Positions 26,401 to 41,400 of a DNA stretch of 64,000 nt are shown here, piece by piece. The notes under the pieces are model-generated. The model was not told where the DNA came from. It saw nothing but the letters and a program-made list of their open reading frames with translations, and searched no databases. The stretch's first letter is position 1; each line of letters opens with the position of its first letter. The stretch comes from Mesocentrotus franciscanus (Eukaryota; Echinodermata; Echinoidea; Camarodonta; Strongylocentrotidae), in NCBI GenBank assembly GCA_037976565.1, contig CP137669.1, positions 34,775,613 to 34,839,612 of the forward strand, written 5' to 3'. A program made the position numbers and the translations under genes.

Positions 26401-29400
26401 TGATCAGATCGATATCTTAATTCTCCCATAATTAATTTAATTAAAGTTTAGGTGAATGTAAATTGTCACAAAGCAATTAGTTGGCTCTATATACCATTCC
26501 AAACATTTAGGTGTTGACAGATTTTTAAAGCCTGTTCAATGTCTTATGGAAACCACGGTTGGGAAAATTCAAAAATTGGTTGGGAGAATTTACTGTCAGA
26601 GGGTGTCGCACAGTGACACCTTCAAAGAAAACCATAAATATCTTTGTGGTTTGAGAATTTTTTCAGGATTTTTTTTAATGTTAGAGGGTTAGTACAGTAG
26701 AAGGAATATAATAAGTAACATTTCATACAAAAATTACACATTTTTTTCATCAACCTTCAACAATGTTACCGGTTTACTTTAATTCTCTCATTTCCATAGG
26801 TTTCAGATAGGGACCAATAGGTTCCCGTAGGCAATGGATTAACTTCTAAATGTTTCATATGGTTGAACAAGGTCCTGGGGAAACCAGAAGTAGTATTCAG
26901 AAAATGATCTTAGTCTGATTTTAGTGAAATCATTTTGATGGTAACAAACGAATCTTGATCTCCAATATATTCGTCAGATGATGACGGTGATGTAAGTTCA
27001 ACAATAAGTACTTAACTGTTACACGCCTTTGAAATATTTGACAATCAAATACATGTATGTTTGTATGCTTTGTGTGTGATTGTTCTTGACAGAGAGAGTC
27101 TGTGGTCGTAATGTCCAATGGAGTCCTCAAAGCAGCTAACGATAAGGAAATACCATCCAAACAGAAGAAGTGGCCTGTCCCGGGCGGAGCTCAGGGTGGT
27201 GCTATCTACATTCCAGACAAGTATGTTACCATTTACTCTTCAAAACTTGTAAAACAAGATTTAGATCTTACACATTGCGCTGATTAAAAAGAAATCGGTC
27301 TTATTGACCCTACTCACGATGTTTTGGTCATTTTGGCCACTTTATGGCCCAAACTGACCATTATGGTCACGTTTGGTCAGGGATAGTTTTCTCATTTTTG
27401 GCCCCCAAAATGACCATTTGTAATGATATTTGTCCAAAGTTTCAGTCAGAATCAATTGATGGGTGGGTTTTTGTCATCCAAATTCAATATTTAAATGTGC
27501 AATCAATCAAACTCATTGAATGAATTTACACAGGTCGGACTACTTTGGTAATTTCGATCAGTGGCTAGCTTTTTGCTGCACTGCACTGGTTGAAAGATGG
27601 TGACACGGGAGCTGAAAATTTGCCTGTCTTGGCTTGCCGATGGGGGCGCTGTTAATTTTTAATCCATCCTATTGGGTTTTAAGTTAAGTTTAGGGTCAGT
27701 GTTTTGTCCAGAGTCAAAGTTCAGAGTTTAGTTAGTGTAGGATATTTGACCACGGATTATGAATATTATGAATACCCTTTGCTTTGAAGCAAATAATGTG
27801 TCCACCTAATCTTATAATATTTAACAATCGTTGAGACACAATCATGTAGTTTAATACCAAAAACAATGTCATGATTTCATTCTAGATTTGTACAACCAAG
27901 TGGTGAAGAGCAAGAAGATGGGGAGCTGACAAGCAAAGAGGTAAAATCAATCAGAATGCCTTATATCAGTAGATTATTCTTATTAGATCTGGAGTCATCT
28001 GTGGATGACTGTTGCCTTTCACTGAGTGGTAACTGACAATGAGCAGCAAAAAAATTGAATTAAAGCAAAAACTGAAGCCTTAAATCTCGTACCCATCCTC
28101 AGTTAACTGCCAGGTCAAAATGAGCATAATGCGCTTCACTTATCTATATGTAAGACACATAAGTAAGTATGCATAGGATCTTTGTTCCGCACAAATAGTT
28201 GCAACTAATTTACACATTAAATGAAGAGAACGATGCTATGGCTTAATGCCTCCTATATGAATAAAATTTAATGCTATTGACCTGCAAGTTAGGCTTTTGC
28301 AATGGCTTTAAAAGCCCTTCTGTGTCCTCAAAAGGCAGTCTAGCTTTGTGCAAAAATAAATAGTAATGAGCAATTCACTATTAAAAAATGTAGGTTTCTG
28401 TCATTGCTTATTTCATATCCATCTATCTGGGCAGCTAGAACATTGCCATATAAGATATAATGACCAAATGTTGATTCACCATTAAAAAAGTTTCTTGCTA
28501 TATGCTCTTTTTCTTTGATAGGATCGGGAGTTCAGGACAGAGGCAGAGAATGAGAAAAACAGAGTATACTGGAACTGTGAAAGAAGGGCTTTCTTGGATC
28601 CAACAGCCGTACAGAGGTGAGAATTTTTGGTTTTGTTTTGTATGGTGCGTTTCTTATTGGGGACAGGAAAAGTAAGCAAGTATGTTTTCATACATGTATG
28701 TATACCAGCGATAGGACACCTGCAGTTTAACTGGTCTTCCAAGGGACTTCATGATATAGCATTATATGAATGCAGTGGAACTTATTCTAACATTCATCTA
28801 CAGAATGAGGTGGTTGTATTGTAAGCGAGATATAATCAAATACTTGATAAGGAATCCTTTACAACAACACAAATTAAAGTAGGAGATAGAACCTCAGAAA
28901 ATTGATCAGGAAAGGGATTATGCATTTCACCTACATGATCATCATGAGTGGTATTTTTGTGAGCCGGATAAGTAATTGAGGGGGGGGGGATGTCATTATA
29001 ATCATGAAATATAATTGATTTGTTGTGATGCATCTGAGCCCCGGCTTATAAAGAGTTGATTTTATTCGCATCTTATTTGCAACTGATATCAATCGCAACT
29101 AATGATTTGGATCGATTGCAACTCTTCATAAGACAGGGCCCTGGTTTCTTGGTTTCCCTGGGGGGTGTTTCACAAAGACTAAGATCGACTTTAAGTTGGA
29201 CTTAACTATGGCAGGCCGTTCATGCCACTGTTTGCTCTCACCATTTTGATCTTTAGATAATATTTTTTCCTTCAATAATGAATTATCAAAAAATGTAAAT
29301 TCTGTTGATTTGTGACCATGATTAGTACCTCCCTTGAGAGACCAATTCCAGTAAATGGTGAGAGCAAACAGTGGCATAAACGGCCTGCCATATTTAAGTC

Positions 29401-32400
29401 CAACTTAAAGTCAATCTTTGTCTTTGTGAAACACCCCCCTGGTGTCTTTCAAGCTGTGAAGACTGAGAAGCCTTCATTATGGTTCTGACTTTATGTTTAT
29501 GTTGCACAGCTTGCAGACTAAGATAGCGAAGACAAGATTCTGGCCTGTGGAGATCATGAGAATGCCTATGCCTTCAGCTGCTAAAACCAAAGGAAAGGTA
29601 AGCATGCTAACAGAACACTCAACAAGTTAAAAGAAAGATTTTAAAAATACTGTGAAATGATGGATACACCAATATAAAGTTGCTCTAAAAATTTGATGAT
29701 ACACATTTCTTTCTTTCTTTCTTTTAGTCTTTTAGTTTATTAGAAATTTTAGAATATCTTTAGAACTGTGTACCCCCCTCCCCTCCTTTTTACAGAATCC
29801 TGGATGTGTGCCCTTGTCTATGTTGATTCAAATGGCTTTGTACCAGATACTCCTCAAAATTACTCAATTCTCTAGCAATGCTTGTAATAGGAGGGAATAA
29901 TTATGTACATTTTCAATCATAGGTACATGTATGATCCACTGTAAATTATTCTCGAATCTTGATCAAAAGTTGTCGGATAAGTTCATGTTATCAATTCTAA
30001 TTACAAAATTTTCCAAATACCTGAAATTACCATAAATCTCAGCTGTTTGTGCATCTCAATTGACATTGGAATTGAAGATTTTTTTTAAAACTCAACAATG
30101 ATGAGGATTTCACAATCTGTCAGTTACTGTCAATAATAATCTTGATTGATTCTGATCAATTCACCAGGAGGATGATAATTCCATATTCTTCCATGGAGTG
30201 GCTTTCATCAACATGGCACCACTGCTTTACCCAGGAGGTAAGATCTACAGTGTCATGTCAGGATGACTACCCCTGGGCCCTGTTTCATAAAACTTGTTAT
30301 CATTAACAAGTTGCAATAACTGTTATAAGCTACTGAAATTGTTGCATTTGATTGGCTATGAGCACATTTGGTATAGAAATGTGACACTTGTTATTGATAA
30401 AAAGTTTTGTGAAAAGGGGCTCATGTTATCACCCCAAGGAAAACACTCCTAAGGACAACCCCCAACAACGGCCACAATGTGAACTACCCCTCTTCCTTAT
30501 ATGACTATCATGTGAAAAAATAACCCAATATGGATTATGGATTATGGATAGCTACTGTTAATATTGGGGTAGTTTTCCAAAGAGGTAGTTGTCTGTAGGG
30601 TATTTGGCTTTTAATGTCTTTTAAAATGATTTTACTTAGATTGTTGATCTTTACTTTATTCTTTTCCATTATTTCATGTCTTTTTCATCATATTCTGTGA
30701 ATATTTCTTTAAAAAAAAACAATTATCTAATTAAAAAAAAAAAAATTGATGCTGGGTTAATAAAAAAGGCTTTTAGTTGGTGATTTTAATTAATCAGTTT
30801 CAAACATCAAGTTAAGCAAGGCTACCTGTACCTTAAGCTAGTAATAATGAGTGCACACATTGAAGAATTTTTTTTTTGAAGAACTCTGATAATGTTGAAA
30901 TTTCATGATTCCCCCCCTTTGGATATTCTTTTCTTTTAAACATCTAGGAACATCAAAAAAGTACTTTTCAAGATCATTTCAAGTAATTGTCTAAACAGTA
31001 CTTGTTTTCTTTCTCATTTAGTGAAAAAGATTCGAGGAGCGTACAGGGTTCATGCTTTCACAGAGCAAGAAGTCATGGAAAAGGTGAGTCTTAAAGGCAT
31101 CGTTTAACAATGTTAAATCTGAGATGCACGGCCCTACGTGTTATCAGTGTCTGTGATATAGTGTAATATTGAAGCCCTAAAAAAATTGCGCTTCAAAATG
31201 ATCAAGAAGTGCCTCAAAAAAGAAAAAATCTTTGAGTGACCGGTTTTACCACACTCGTTTTCCAAAATAGACTGTAGTGTTATGAAAACCGTTAGGAAAA
31301 CGCAAAATTTGATTTCGATTTCCATTCATAAATATCTTGATAATCAGACAGGCGATCGGCTTTTAAAAATCATGGGGTTCCTGACTGACCTAAACGTTTA
31401 TAATTATCATTGCATCATGTGCTAAATCCAGGATTTTGTTTCAGAATCTGAGACAAAGTTACCCAATCCCTATAAAGTTCTGGAATGGGTATTAATGATA
31501 TCTTTTTGTGTGGTATTTTCGTAAATATATAACATTTATGTATTATGTCTTGTGGAGAGCCATATTTCTTAACACTTTTAATGGAAATTAAAAGAATTCT
31601 TATGATTTTAATGAGCATTGCCATTGTGCCATTCTTGTTGCAGTCAAGCAATTTAAAACAAAGAGAACATTTTTATATATTATGGAACACAAAATGTAAT
31701 TCATTTTTTCTTATAATTTTCCCAATGATTTTTGTTTGCTAAAATTTTAATTTTTTTAAATGAACAATTCAAGTTCAGAACAAAACTTTGAAGAATTGAT
31801 GTCTTGCAATGACACTGTTTTCTCTCTTTCTTTCATCAACAGTGCAAAAGGAAGGGTGGTCTAGCCGACGAAGCTGCTCGCATTGCAACCAACATGCTCA
31901 GGAATGCATCCCCCTTCACCAGAGGAGGAGGAAAAGGGGGCAAAGAGGAGAAAGGGGGTAAAGATAAAGATAAAGAAAAGGACAAGGATGCAGCTACAAA
32001 GAAGGTAGGAATTTAAAATTATTATTATTCGTATCTTACATAGATTCTACATTATGAATGTGTGGATGAAAATATTTTCCTCTTGATGTTAATATAATAC
32101 AATAAATGGATGGTTGAAGAACCCCATGGAGTAGCATAAGGCTTTGCCCATGTGTAGAATGGTAGGATTTGTATCTCAAGGGAATTTCACCTAAGATTCC
32201 AGGAAACAAAGATATCTATTTGGAGCCAGAAGGGTGTTATCTCGGAGTTCAAGTATCCTCTGGCTCCAAACAGATGATCTGTCATTAAATACACAATATA
32301 GGGAGCTTTGGCTTAAAGTCCTGTCCAATGGATATCAAATTGTTTACAATTTTTTTCCTACTTTGATGTGAATGATAGTCAATGGTAACCTGTGGCTTGA

Positions 32401-35400
32401 AGTTGTATAAAAGGAAAAATAACTTTTAGACCATCACTTCTCCATCCATCAAAGCTTGAGACAACCTCAGATGGAGAGCAAGGGACATAGTGTTGTGAGT
32501 CCTATCAGAGGGACACTAAGTACTATACAATTATTCTGTGCTTCTCTTCTAGCAACCCTCCCAGATGTTGAAGCTTGGTGCCCCAGGGACGGAGGGGGCA
32601 TCAGACCCAGACGCCCCGCCCCCACAGAACCTAGAGGGCATGCAGTACGATGAGGCACGCACCTACATCATTGTGGAGTTTGAGCTGGAGTCACCCATTG
32701 TTCCAAAGAGGGCCCCTGAAGAGTTATCAAAGAGGTAAATAAGTCACACACACACACACGCACTCACACACACACTCAAACACATCTCTCTCTCTATCTC
32801 TGTCTGTCTCTCCTTTTTTGATCTCCTTCCATCTTTCATTTTCTTTTTATCTACCTATATCTTGTTATGTTCTTTCTTTCTCCCATTCTTCCAAAAAGGA
32901 AATAACTCTTCTCAAGAGTTAGATATTAGTCCTTCTCTCAATGTCCTCCTTCTTCTTCTCTCTCTCTCTCCCTCTCTCCCTTTATATCTCTCTCTCTCTT
33001 TCTCTCTCCCCTCTCTTCCTTTCTTTCTCTCTCCCTCTCTCCCTTTATCTCTCTCTCCCTTTCTCTCTTCCCCTCAATCTCCTTACAACAGCATGATTTT
33101 ACTTCATTCTCTGTATCTTCTCTCTCTCTTCCACCTCTTTTCCTGATCTCATTATTCCAAAGCTGACTTCTAAAGAGACGGCAAGGAAGTTCATGTGACA
33201 TCACTATTTTCCTCTGAATATCTCAATATTTGAATATCTCGCTCTCATTAACTTTTTACCATGTTGTTTTCTCTCTCTCTCTCTCTCTTTATGTTGCTTC
33301 ACTACCTTGCTCTTTCTCCATCAATGTGAGTTGCATTCATAACAAACTCTCTCTGCTTGCTCCTGTGTTTTGTTTCTGGACTTGTTTCGTCAATCACATT
33401 GTTTGATATCTTATACTTCCTAGAGTTGCTGAGATTGTTCCCCCAAGGCCCCTCTTCCCCAGGAGGACCAACGGAGCACAGAAGGCTGTGGAAGACTTCC
33501 ATCAACAGGTGGCCGGCATCAGCAAGCTTGTCCTTGAAGAATTCAGGTAGGGAGAGAAGATTTTTCGTACAATCATGGGACATGAAAGAACAAAGCTCCT
33601 TAAACTCTTTACACTGGCAGTGAACCATACACAGAGCTGCGATGCTGTTGTAAAAAAATATAAAAATTATAGAAAATATATGCATATCACATTTTCTTTC
33701 TTCATGTTTGAATGATTTTAATGATTACCACATTAATTTTACCACCTCTCGACTAACACCTCCGCATCTGAATGTCAATTGGAACCCATGTTTATTTACT
33801 TCTTATGTTATATATTAAATATTTAGGTACAGAAATAAATCTCATGTATGTATATATACAAATACAATACATACAAAATATTCATACGATGATCCCCTAT
33901 ACATGATTTTATATATCTTTTTTTATATGAATATATTTTTTATTAATTTTTTTTATATGAATTTATTATTTTATAAAGAATTTATTATTTTTAAAGAAAT
34001 AAGAGAATATGAAGGGAAACCTTGAAAAGAAAAGAACATTACATTTAAAACACAATTTCTAAACAAATGCTGTAGAGTTGCTTTCCTTGTCTTTAGTTTT
34101 TAAAATGCAGCACAGTTTATGATGTAATGTACCATGTCTGGTTAGATAATGATTTTTTTTCTTTCTTTTTTTTAGGTTTAAAATGTGTGAGCAAAATAAA
34201 AGGAAAAAAAATAATAATTAAATAAGTAACATGAGTAATACTGACACACAAACACACCCAAATATCACAAAGATGTTCCATAACATATTTGTTGTCTTGT
34301 TTTATCTTGTAGAGGATTGTTTGGAGATCTAGGTGATCTGACCAAGAGCAGTGGTGAGGCTCAGGAGGAAAGAAGAAGGAAACTTATCTATGAGCTCAAC
34401 ACTACTGGAAAATACTTTGCATTCAAGGAACAATTAAAGGTGAGCTTACAAGAGATTTATTGAAAAACATGAAGTTTTCTGGAGGATGTGAGAAAATTCT
34501 TGCTTTTAATTTATGAAAACGACTTGGTTTAATTATTCACAAGAAACTTGTATTAAATCTTCAGACATTGTTCAGGTATTCTTATATAATCATAATTGCG
34601 AGGAAAAGCTTAATTTTTGTAATTTATTGTTTTTCATCATGGGAACATGTTTACGAAGAGTTTTTCTTTCGATCTCTGTACTCATTTTGATGGATATAAA
34701 CCCATATAAGATATATGAAAGAGAAACGTATGAATTGAATTATTCTTCTAATTTGAGCTTTCATCTTTTTTTTCAGCATTCTGTGGTGAAGATTGTGAGA
34801 GAGAAGTACTTACATACAAGTACTTTTGAAGACAAAGAGGAACTACAGGTGAGCTTGCAAACCTACTGAATTTCTCTTGCATGTAATAATAGTAGGATTA
34901 ATAACAGCTACATTAATATTGTGCTCATATCCATCTCTGGTAAGTACTTGTCACAAGTTTAATGTCATGAGACACATTTTCAATCATACTGTTTATATTA
35001 CACCTTGATATCAGACTTCACCTTTTTTTGTTGGTACCCATTTTTGCACAAAAAAGGGCAAGCTTCTCTTTGTCAAAAAACATTAGATACTTGACCTGTG
35101 TGTACAGATTGCTCAAGGGAGATAACAAAAGCAGTCTTTATGAGCAGGTGGTCTTCATGTACAGGCTCCTTTAGTCCATATTTCAATGAGAAAGACAGTT
35201 CAAGGAAAACAAATATTGTAGTCTCTATAGACAGATGGTCTTTCTATACAGGTGGTTGCTAAAGCAGGTTTGACTGTACAGTTAACTCTCCATAAGTCGA
35301 ATCTGTTGGGACCCCACCCCCCCAAAAAAAAAAAATAGTTTGAAAAAATTTGACTTATGAAGTGAAAATAACACTTTTGCATAGTTTGGTCAACAACAAA

Positions 35401-38400
35401 AAAATCAATTTGAGGTAGGGAAAATTTAACCTGTGCGACTTTGAGTTGTGCAGGATTCACCGTACCTAAAAAAAATTCAGGCAGTACAAACCATCTATGT
35501 CATGATTCATGGTCAGTGACGTGTGACAGAACTATTATATTAGTGATCATAGTGCTGCAGTCCTCATCTTTTACTCTTTCTTTATCATCTTATATTCAGG
35601 CATTCCTCAGTGAGCTCTACGTCTTCCTGGTCGACCAGATGCATGTTGGGGTTGGAAAGGTGCTCTCGTTAGAGGATGAGACCCCAGTCCCCGCCCCTCT
35701 CACAGACTCCGCCCAGCTCAAGCACTTTGCCAGAGAGGCAGAGGTCAATGAGAACTTTGAACTAGCATCAAAATATTATCAGGAGGTATGTAGTTTTGAA
35801 ATATGTTTGTATTAATCATAACAGAAAAAAACATATGTATTATAAAAAATTGGATATGAATAATGGACTAATTTGGAAGGTGGTTGGTCACAGGTCGCAA
35901 ATAAGCTTTGCTTCAAAGGTCAAAGCAGGTCATAGATTTCTTAGTTTGTGCATTTGCATTACTAATATGTGGATGAAATGCAAAAAGTCATATAGTATTA
36001 AGTGAAGAGGTCGAAGGTTGTCGATTGGAAAGTGTATTATTTTTTTAAACCTAAAGACCAGGAAATTCTACTTATTAAAGATCAAGATAAAGAGGTGAAA
36101 GAGAATTTGCAAGATATTTCATGAAGAAATTTTGAAACAACTTCAGATCTACTGAAGATATTGAAAAACTATGATTTTAAGCAAAGTACCCAATAACATA
36201 ATTGTAATTTACACCTGTTTTCTTCTCTTTCAGCGCATTGCAAGGAACAGGAATGATGCTGACCATTGGTTTGACTATGGTTCCTTCTGTCTCTACATCA
36301 ATGATATTGCAAAGGTATGTTTACGGTTATCATTGTAATTGTGGTCAACCTGTTACATAGTGACCACTTCTGTATAGAGGCCAAATGTCCTTCATACAGT
36401 TTTGGCCTTCGGGGAAGGGAATTTGAATTCAGTCTTGAAACTTTTGAAGAAGATGAAAATTTTAAGGAGCTGACATCAGCAGGGTAAGACAGGAAGATAT
36501 ACAAGGAGCCAGCAAGTGTTACTTCTGCCTTGGCAGCATCTTAGGGCCTCATAACATTTTTTCATTAAAAAAAAAAATTATATCACCAATCTTGCAATTT
36601 TGTGAGATATTTTATGAACAAGCATCGACCAATTGCTAGACATCAGCAAAACAATGTTGGTTGAGCCATTGAGGAGCACTAGCATAATTGGGTGGGGGGG
36701 GGCCAAATAATGGGAGGTGGATAATACAAATTATCAAGACCACAAGTTGGGGAGAGTGTGCTATTTTTTCTTTCTTTTCATTTTAGTTTGTTATTAATCG
36801 TTTATTTTATTATATATTTACTCTTTGTTTTTGTTTTCCATTTGATAGAGGGGAAGGGGGGGGGGGGCAAGTACTCCCGCACCCCTTGTATCTTCGCCAC
36901 TGCAGCACGAATCAATAAGCTACCACATTACATAAAAGTTAAATCTCTCTTTCTCTCCATCATTCTCCAGGCTGAGGAATGCTTCAAGGAGACCATCTCC
37001 ATCAACCAGCAGCATCTCCAAGGTCTGCTGCTCTACGGAGTGGTGTGTGCTATGGAGGAAGGCAACGAAGCGGCCGAGACTTTCTTCGAGGCTGCTACCT
37101 GTGTTGACCCCTCTAGCATCTTGGCCTGGACCATGCTAGGTGAGTAGACACATAAGGCCTGTATTCTTTTAAAAATCTAAACCTGACACTGGGTTTAAGC
37201 TTTTGTCCAGAATCAGGACCCTGTTTCATAAAACTTGATATCAATAACAAGTTACAAGCTACTGTTATAAGCTACTGAAATCATGGCATCTGATTGGATG
37301 ATAGCAAATTTAGCAGTCGTTATAGATAAGTTTTATGAAACGGGGCCCCTGGTTTTAAAAAGGTAGTGGAGGCACGATAACTCAGTTGTTAGAGCAGTGG
37401 TCTCGTATTCCAGGGACCCGGATTCGAAACCAAGTTGATGCGCTAGTGCCCTTTGGTAAGGCATTAATCCTCATCACCAGGTCCCTCGGAGAGGACCTAA
37501 AGCATTCGGTCCTCTGGTTGCTTACTAACAAGCATTTATGCTTTCAAAGCAGTCAGGTAAAATAACCACCACCACACATAAAAAGGAAGATGGTCTGAGG
37601 TCTAACATTTCCTCTTGTTCAATGTGATGTCGGAGCCTGTATCTGGTTTAACTGAATTAGTAGAATATGCTTTCTGTCTTATCTTGTAAAAGTGTAAATG
37701 ATGATACCTTATTCCATTTATACAATGTAATAGTAAATATGATGTACAATATTCCATTTTATACTATATTTAGCGCCAATCTCATTATTATATCACGTTC
37801 CCTTTGTGATTACAAATTTTTTCGGATGTTATTACCCCCGCTTTAGCTCTGGCAGACCCTTCCTTGGGCATAGCGTATCCCAAGAAATGAATTTTGTCAG
37901 GTGCTCGTGTATAAATTGTGATTTACCCCTCCTGTTGTTTTGTTTTTAAACAGAATTTTGAATATTTTCTCACAAATCTAGTTACAAGGTCAGTCCTCTG
38001 TATCATAATAAAGTCATAAAGCAGCAAGCAAGGCACATAAAATTCTACCTAGTTAAATTTGAATATACAGTTAGGTATCTGTTTGATGTCATGAAAGGAA
38101 AAGCATCTATTTTTGAGGCCAAACAAATCATGTTAGAGACTTGTTGCCTATGGCACTAACATGGGTAGTTGAATTGATTTCTAAAATATATGGATTGCAA
38201 ATTTGTATACAGGCCCTTGATTTTAAATCTATTCCTTCATCCTATCCCACACCCAGGTCTATACTACGATGGCATTGACTGTGACATCCAGGCGGAGTAC
38301 GCCTTCATGGAGGCGCGACGTCTCAACATGGCCCACGCTGCTGCCAAGCAGAGAGAGTGTAAGGTCGCAGCCTCTGTAGCTGCTGCTCCAGACACTGTCA

Positions 38401-41400
38401 TTGAGGAGGTGGAGGAGGAGGAAGCCCCACCCCCAGGGGAGGGGGACGACCAACAGTCCGCCCTCGGGGAGGGTGATGGATCCAAGAACGGAGAAGATAT
38501 GTCCAGTGAAAAGGGTAGGAAATTATTCCTTGAATGCATTCATTGCTTTAAAAGGTAATGGTAGTTCTTTGTAGGTATTTAAGCATCACCTGGGATAGCC
38601 ACCTGCATAATATTAATGTAACTGTTGTTGATGGTGGTGGTGGTGGCGTTGGTGGTGGTGGTGGTGGTGGTGGTGGTGATGGTGGTGGTGGTATTTGTGT
38701 TGCTTTTGTTTATTGTTTTGTTATACATTATTATTATTAACACAGGGAGCACTGTCCCAACAGTCAATAAAATCCCAGCTACTCCGACCGACGTATCTAA
38801 GATCAAATCTCCAGCGGTCAAGCCTGCTCCTCCGACCGCTGCTCAGGTCAAGAAGAGGATGTCCATCTCATCCAAAGGTACCGGTAAATCATTTTTTTCT
38901 AAAACTTTTCAAAAACAAAGTGATTCTAACTCAAGTGGATTTGTTTTTAAATCTAGTCTTGCAATTTATATATTTTTTGACTGATGAACATTGCAATTCA
39001 TGTATATAGCTAATCATAAATGGGCGGTTATGGAACTGTGTAGCTTATTTGCTCCACTTCTGCATGACATGGATAAGATTACATTTTCCAACAGGTTGAT
39101 GAAACCATCATAGAGTCGGGTGGTATACTATCATAATTGCTCTTAGATGAAAATTTAAGAATTCACTTTTTTCGTATAAAAGGTCTAAATAGCGTAAATT
39201 TTTTTGAGAATTGTCCTTAGTACGATTAGAACTGTCAAAATAATTATATCACCCTTTCAAAGAAATTAATTGGTGATCGATCTTCCAGCCAATGTTTAAA
39301 ATCTTGAACATCCAAATCCATGTATTTACTATATATTTGATTGATGAATTTAATGATATTCTGTTTCTCTGACATTACATTAAATTACAAATGTAATGGG
39401 TAATTTATGACTGTATGCCTCACATTATATTTGTTTGTTTATTTGTTTGTTATTGTTTCGTGTTCCTGTTGTTATGTATTGCGCATTCGTCACTTCAGGT
39501 ATCAACAGATAATTGTTACCAGATGGGCAGTTCTCTTTTCAATCATTATTTTTAATATTTGATTTTCTTTTTAATGCGTTGCTTGTGTGTTGTTCTTGTT
39601 AATAATGTTTGATCAAATTTTGTCTACTTGCTTAGACTCATTGCAGTCTCTTAATCAAATTGGCCAGAAAGGTAACTTGTTATTTTGTTTGCTTTGATAA
39701 TTATAATAAAGCAAAGGACATTAATATTTGTTTCCGAAAATGATATACAAAGGTTTTGTGTGCTGCATATTAACAAATGCAAATCAGCATAAAAACTGAA
39801 ATTAACCAAACTGTGCAATTAGCATATAAGGTAGCTTATCGAAATGTAGTGGCACGAAAACACGCGTCTGGAACAAAAACCGCATAAATGTTGGAAATCA
39901 TTATATTTTATCACATGGAGGTAGAAGCACATCATTAGGATACGGAACTGGTAAATGCATATACCATCTTGATCCGGCTTTATGTTAGCTAAACTTTCAT
40001 TCAGATATGTCAAAAAACAACTTTTAATTAATATATATGATTCCAGACATGTTTCTTTCGTGCCACTACATTTCGGCAAGCTACCCTAAATCACAGGATT
40101 CAATCAAGGTGTGTTTTTTTAATCAATCTAACAACGTCCGTCGAAGAGGATTTAAAGCCGTCGGTACTCTGGTTGCTTTACTAACAAGCATTTATGCTTT
40201 CTTAGCAGTCAGGTAAAATAACCACCACTATTGCTGTATGCCAATAAGTCCCTTGTGATAACCAAACTTTTAATCCCAATCACCTGGAAGCCAGCCACTC
40301 TCTGTACATTTGACTGCAATCCAATCTCAGTATAAATTGCAATAATATTTTATTTGAAATTTGTATGCACACAGATTTGTTTTTTTAGCTTTTTATGGCT
40401 AATATGAATAGTAAATTTGAAATTGCAAGGTATTTCAGGTCTTTTTTTGTTGTTGGAGTAAATGCCACATTGGCATCATATTAGACATAGGCTTGCAACT
40501 GTTCTGCCGTTGCTACCATTTGCAGCTGATCAGGCTCTTTTTCTGGCTGGAATACTAGAAATACCCAACAACTAAGATTTCACTACTCATGTTTGATTAT
40601 TACAAAACTGAATCAGAAAAATGTAAATTAAAAATTTTACTTCAAATTTTCGATTCTTAAGATATTGCAGTTTCTTCCAAAATTGGATTCCAGTCGGGTT
40701 TTACTCTGTGCGTTGGGCTCAACATGTTTTTTTATATTTTTTATACAGATGGGTCAGTATCACAATGGAATACATTTTGAAAACTGCAATGTTTGAATTA
40801 AAGCTAGTGCTGAAAAAAATAATTATACAGTCACTATCTGCTGACTTCACAACTTGCCAGCTAGCACATTAAATTCGCTGGATGAAACTTTGAAAATAAT
40901 TAAACTGTATGTACCTAAAATAATCAAACACATAGCTTGCTGTAGTATAGATAATTTTGATGATAAGCATTACCTAATGTATATGAGCCCATATTTGGTT
41001 GCCATATGCAAGACCAAGTGGTCAAAGAGGGCAAGCAATTATATATAACGCCCAATTTGCAAGATACCAATACCAAAATGGTGAGTTGATTAGTTATCCA
41101 CTACTTTCTTTATGTAAAGCCCCTATGGATGTATTCATCAAATAGCATAAAAGTACTCTTGGGATGGTATTCTTGAAAGCGGACTAACTTTAGTCCATGG
41201 TTTAATCCTCTAAGTATGGAATTGCAAGTGTCCATATGAATATATTTTTGAATAATTTAATCTGTCACTAAATTAAAATAAAATGTAATAACATAATTAA
41301 TAAACAACAATATAACTATGAAATAAATATGTTATGGTAATTTAGGGACATATCAAATTATTCAAAAATATATTCAAACAGACACTTGGCATTCCATACT

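Noticed and set aside
32740..32780. CA-rich tract after CFAP70 exon 12 as a CRISPR-like or satellite array
   Set aside because: It is a simple dinucleotide run, and CRISPR arrays are not expected in an animal genome.
32938..33204. Open frames on both strands over the CT-rich tract, and the similar ones at 38579-38821, 50621-50815 and 61478-61778
   Set aside because: They are produced by microsatellites (CT, GGT, AG) and have low-complexity translations.
33424..33546. Alternative reading of this segment as a separate minus-strand gene (frame 33302-33685)
   Set aside because: The plus-strand reading matches CFAP70 with correct splice sites and phase; the other strand is a shadow.
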